Below, piece after piece: positions 5,685 through 8,275 of a stretch of DNA of 8,275 bases (its first letter is position 1; each line of letters starts with the position of its first letter). This DNA is from Acidimicrobiaceae bacterium (GTDB taxonomy: Bacteria > Actinomycetota > Acidimicrobiia > Acidimicrobiales > UBA8592): the NCBI GenBank assembly GCA_002724825.1, contig PBPU01000108.1, forward strand, positions 1-8,275, written 5' to 3'. A program made the translations under genes and the position numbers. Below the pieces are notes generated by a model. That model was given only the letters and a program-made list of their open reading frames with translations. It ran no database searches and was not told the DNA's origin.

Positions 5685-6626
5685 TCAGGGTGCAGGGTGC
5701 TGGTGAGTATCGTTATTAAACGCAGTGGGGGGTTCTGCAAAAGCCCCATCCTCTACACCAATCTTAGGTTTCCCGTCATTTTCGTCTGCGCGTTCGATCA
5801 CAATATGGCCACCCGTAATTGACCCAATTTTGAGTTTAACCTGCCCACTATCCGTGTTGATTATGTCATTATCACTGTCTGCTGCTATAGGGGAGGTTGT
5901 TATGCCCCTGTCTTCGCCTTCCATAAGAAGGGTTTTACTATCTGTAGAAATTAAACCATCAAGATAGGTAATAGCAGGGATAGTAAGTGGGCCAAATGTA
6001 AATTGCGTAAACGTAGCGACCTTTTCACCTTCGACAAATTCTACTTCGGCTGACCCTAAGAAAATTACGGGATATCTAAATCCGTTCCCCTGCCCCAGTT
6101 CATCTACAAAATTAACTGCATCCGTATCTTTTGTATATGTATCAGAACCTATAAAACGAATCGTGTCGCTGATCTGTTCAATTACCAACCGTCCTACAGA
6201 AGCATATGGTGAGGCTATGTCTGTAAACATATCCTGAGATTCAAATGTAATCCAAAAACCGTATTCCCCAATACCTAGAGTAAGTTCGTTCCCGTCTATG
6301 TCTTTCGCAAGTAGGGGGTTATCGTCGCCGTCAAGTTTTGCAAACTCTGTACCGATCTGGTGCCAAGAAGCTCTGCCAGAAAACTTACCCTGTGCGTCAA
6401 GATCAGCATCAAATCCAGAAGTAGCTGGGCCTGTAATCATCAAGACCCCTTCGCTCAATGCAACATTATCATCCTCAGTCTGGGATAACGTGAACTGCCT
6501 GTTAGTAGAATCAGCAGCATCCTGCACTACTGAGTAATCCCCAATAGGGAAATTAGGGTCTTGGTCCCACCCTATATCAATCCCCACAAATGAAGGGAGG
6601 GTGTCGTTAAAAAAATCATTGGCCAT
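5685..6626 (-). CDS. Beta-rich acidic phage structural protein
   Basis: A 313-residue protein dominated by predicted beta strands and rich in Asp, Glu, Gly and Thr, with no signal peptide or membrane segment. Segments such as YGFWITFES (about 122-130), GRLVIEQISDTIRFIGSD (145-162) and FTFGPLTIPAITYLDG (209-224) look like strands of a jelly-roll or fibre-like domain. The C-terminal part has VKLKIGSITGGHIVIERAD and ends THQHPAP, placing two His near the terminus. I do not recognise a family. Context suggests a minor virion or tail component: its ATG shares one base with the stop of the 536-residue structural gene (TAATG), and another virion gene follows. No ribosome site is visible, so coupling to the upstream gene is likely. 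Confidence 0.6.
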   Translation of the reverse strand: MANDFFNDTLPSFVGIDIGWDQDPNFPIGDYSVVQDAADSTNRQFTLSQTEDDNVALSEGVLMITGPATSGFDADLDAQGKFSGRASWHQIGTEFAKLDGDDNPLLAKDIDGNELTLGIGEYGFWITFESQDMFTDIASPYASVGRLVIEQISDTIRFIGSDTYTKDTDAVNFVDELGQGNGFRYPVIFLGSAEVEFVEGEKVATFTQFTFGPLTIPAITYLDGLISTDSKTLLMEGEDRGITTSPIAADSDNDIINTDSGQVKLKIGSITGGHIVIERADENDGKPKIGVEDGAFAEPPTAFNNDTHQHPAP

Positions 6627-8236
6627 TACGAAGGAATCGGTTCTGGCTTAAAGACTGTAACTTGGCGGGTAAGATACCCACCCCGAAAAGGGTTTACTTC
6701 AACTGTGGCAACAAAACTGTTAGGCCAGTCTGTTACATTGGTCGCGGGGTAGGTTACCTTAGAACCAGTATTATGCCCCCATGTCGGGTCAGATGTGCCT
6801 GTGTCACAAACTACAAACACACTGGGGTGCAACGTAGGGGGGATCTGCACTGAAAGATATGGACTATTGTAAACGATTGGCAGCGGCTTCATCGTAAACG
6901 GGCGTTGTTTGTCGCTAGAAATAGTCGGGGCCTCTAGTGCCCATTCTTCTGTAATGGTTGCACGGGTAGGCCCACGGTAGCCTTGTTCTTTGAACTGGGG
7001 GCGCACGTAATCGCGGTTACCGCCGCCTTTGTCCTTCCATGTCATAATATGGATTCCTTGATTGATGAGCGCACCATTAACATCGGTAGTCCCATCTTCC
7101 CCAAGTACAGCAGGCCATGAATATGTAATGTAAGTATCGTAAGACCGGAGAAGTTTCCCGCCGAACTTTGCGCCAGTTCCTGCCTTGTCTTGAGGGATTA
7201 CATCGGTAGATGTGACAAGGAACCAATCATCGCTGAGTTGTTTCCCCTCTGTCCGCACCCCTTCTGCGGAAACTCCCCACTTTGTTTCATCCAAGATTTC
7301 CCTCTCAATAACTGCTTCAGCTTGAGTTGAATTGTAGCGCTCCCCCCTGTGATACAACGTCTCAGTCTGAACAAGCGTCCCTTCAGTAGTTTCGTCGTAA
7401 CTAGCAGTGGAAATTTCAACGCGCTTAAAGTAAATCCGCTGTTCTACAACAAACAACCCATCGAGTTCAGCATCACCAATCCGCTTCTGCTGGCGGGTCA
7501 TCAAAATATATTCGTCCTCAAATTGAGAAGCTGGGACATCAGGCATCGGGTCGCCCGCTTTATACTTGTCGTCGGTATCAAAGAAGTCAGACCGCAGAGT
7601 AACATACGTCCTTACAACCGTGTCATACTTGTTGCCGCCAAAATCTGCTTGAGAGAATTCAAAGTTGTAGTCGTCTTGGTGGAGGCGATCCGCCGCGTAG
7701 TAGTATTGGAAAGTCAGGCCGTTAGGGTCTGCCTGCTTAACATGGCACAGCTTGTGGCGGGGGAATTTTTCGGTGTCCGGGTGAGCTGTCCCGTAGCTAG
7801 GGTGCGCTAAGTATATGCGGGGATTATTTGTTACGTCTATTGGAGATGACGCATCGGGTTGCTCGCGGACAAAATATGTAAATTGATTTCCTGATGCATT
7901 TGCAATCTTGTGCGTTCCGTTGGCACTAAAATATCCTGAATCACGACCTAGTCCTTCTACCGTAACGTAATCCCCATTGTATAAATAATGGTGGTTATCA
8001 GTTGTTATAGTAACTGTGTATCCTTTTTGATGGTCGCCCGCATCAACATTGACATCAACATCATAGCTCCACGTTGCTGAGAGGATACTTGCCCCTTTTC
8101 CTAAGATCCCTCCAGCCCCAGCCCCAACGGTTTTCGCATCAACCGTTTCGTAGAACAACAAATCCCCTACACTTGGCGATACAAATGTAAGGACGCTCTG
8201 GCGTTCTGGTGCTGGCTGACCGCGTTGGATGGGCAT
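6626..8236 (-). CDS. Large phage structural protein, probably tail-related
   Basis: A 536-residue soluble protein. The N-terminus MPIQRGQPAPERQ leads to a Gly/Ala-rich loop (about 36-48), then a compact beta module (about 54-125: YTVTITTDNHHYLYNGDYV, then SANGTHKIANASGNQFTYFV). After this come YGTAHPDTEKFPRHKL (148-163), YYYAADRLHQDDYNFEF (178-194) and a long beta-rich remainder ending KPEPIPS. The YGTAHPD / AADR / DDYNFE pattern recalls a large structural protein family in uncultured marine phages, seen from memory only. ATG at 8234-8236 follows the stop of the preceding frame by 6 bp; no Shine-Dalgarno is evident. The stop overlaps the next ATG by one base. A tail fibre or other tail component is likely; capsid is unlikely. 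Confidence 0.65.
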   Translation of the reverse strand: MPIQRGQPAPERQSVLTFVSPSVGDLLFYETVDAKTVGAGAGGILGKGASILSATWSYDVDVNVDAGDHQKGYTVTITTDNHHYLYNGDYVTVEGLGRDSGYFSANGTHKIANASGNQFTYFVREQPDASSPIDVTNNPRIYLAHPSYGTAHPDTEKFPRHKLCHVKQADPNGLTFQYYYAADRLHQDDYNFEFSQADFGGNKYDTVVRTYVTLRSDFFDTDDKYKAGDPMPDVPASQFEDEYILMTRQQKRIGDAELDGLFVVEQRIYFKRVEISTASYDETTEGTLVQTETLYHRGERYNSTQAEAVIEREILDETKWGVSAEGVRTEGKQLSDDWFLVTSTDVIPQDKAGTGAKFGGKLLRSYDTYITYSWPAVLGEDGTTDVNGALINQGIHIMTWKDKGGGNRDYVRPQFKEQGYRGPTRATITEEWALEAPTISSDKQRPFTMKPLPIVYNSPYLSVQIPPTLHPSVFVVCDTGTSDPTWGHNTGSKVTYPATNVTDWPNSFVATVEVNPFRGGYLTRQVTVFKPEPIPS

Positions 8237-8242
8237 GGTTCA

Positions 8243-8275
8243 CTATTCGGGGGCAAGGAATTGTTCAACCCACTC
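8243..8275 (-). CDS. C-terminal end of an unidentified upstream gene (partial)
   Basis: Entering from the right edge, one minus-strand frame encodes EWVEQFLAPE and stops at TAG (8243-8245), immediately followed by a second stop TGA, 6 bp before the next ATG. Only ten codons are visible, so no identity can be given. The position is what is expected for the preceding virion gene of the same operon. A second frame is also open across this short stretch, so the call rests on spacing. Confidence 0.4.
   Translation of the reverse strand, partial: EWVEQFLAPE

Noticed and set aside
7349..7810. Plus-strand open frame of 153 codons
   Set aside because: Lies wholly inside the 536-residue minus-strand structural gene, with no start signal or recognisable domain; a shadow frame.

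Overview
The window looks like a segment of a tailed double-stranded DNA phage genome (class Caudoviricetes). It is almost entirely coding and split into two convergent blocks. The plus-strand block is one replication gene. The minus-strand block is a long late operon of virion genes, then lysis genes, then small accessory genes. There are no tRNA, rRNA, insertion-sequence or CRISPR signatures. The set of families (AEP-like primase fused to an SF3 helicase, a DUF5872-like small protein, a GQWSARK-type small protein, and a YGTAHPDT / YYAADR / DDYNFE structural protein) resembles what I remember from uncultured marine phages, including relatives of HMO-2011. That placement is from memory and is not proven here.

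Layout. Positions 1-2027 (+) hold the 3' part of a primase-helicase gene whose start lies before the window. Positions 1960-8275 (-) read right to left. First come the last codons of an unidentified gene, then a 536-residue structural protein (6626-8236), a 313-residue beta-rich structural protein (5685-6626) and, after the only real gap (48 bp, with a candidate promoter), a 341-residue structural protein that may be a neck or tail adaptor (4611-5636). A compact lysis cassette follows: a small membrane protein (4420-4599), a small charged helical protein (4205-4423), a nested out-of-frame lipoprotein (4099-4380), a holin-like membrane protein (3935-4102) and an N-acetylmuramoyl-L-alanine amidase (3387-3938). 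The operon ends with an HExxH metallopeptidase-like protein (3091-3390), three small basic proteins (2919-3098, 2747-2914, 2508-2747) and a PD-(D/E)XK nuclease-like protein (1960-2511).

Four of the genes (55, 55, 59 and 59 residues) are short enough to be missed by a length cutoff. They are supported by precise stop/start overlaps with their neighbours. From 4599 to 1960, nearly every gene starts on or within a few bases of the previous stop (GTGA, ATGA, TGATG, TTGA junctions), while Shine-Dalgarno sequences are mostly weak or absent. Translational coupling therefore probably drives expression of the cassette.

How the genes fit together. The primase-helicase would prime and unwind DNA during replication. 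The virion proteins build the particle. The membrane proteins, lipoprotein and amidase would breach the inner membrane, peptidoglycan and outer membrane; the lipoprotein suggests a Gram-negative host. The nuclease and small basic proteins may act in DNA processing, but no function can be assigned from sequence. The two convergent blocks overlap by 68 bp at their 3' ends with no visible terminator. The most interesting parts are the out-of-frame nested lysis gene pair and the chain of tiny coupled genes behind the endolysin.
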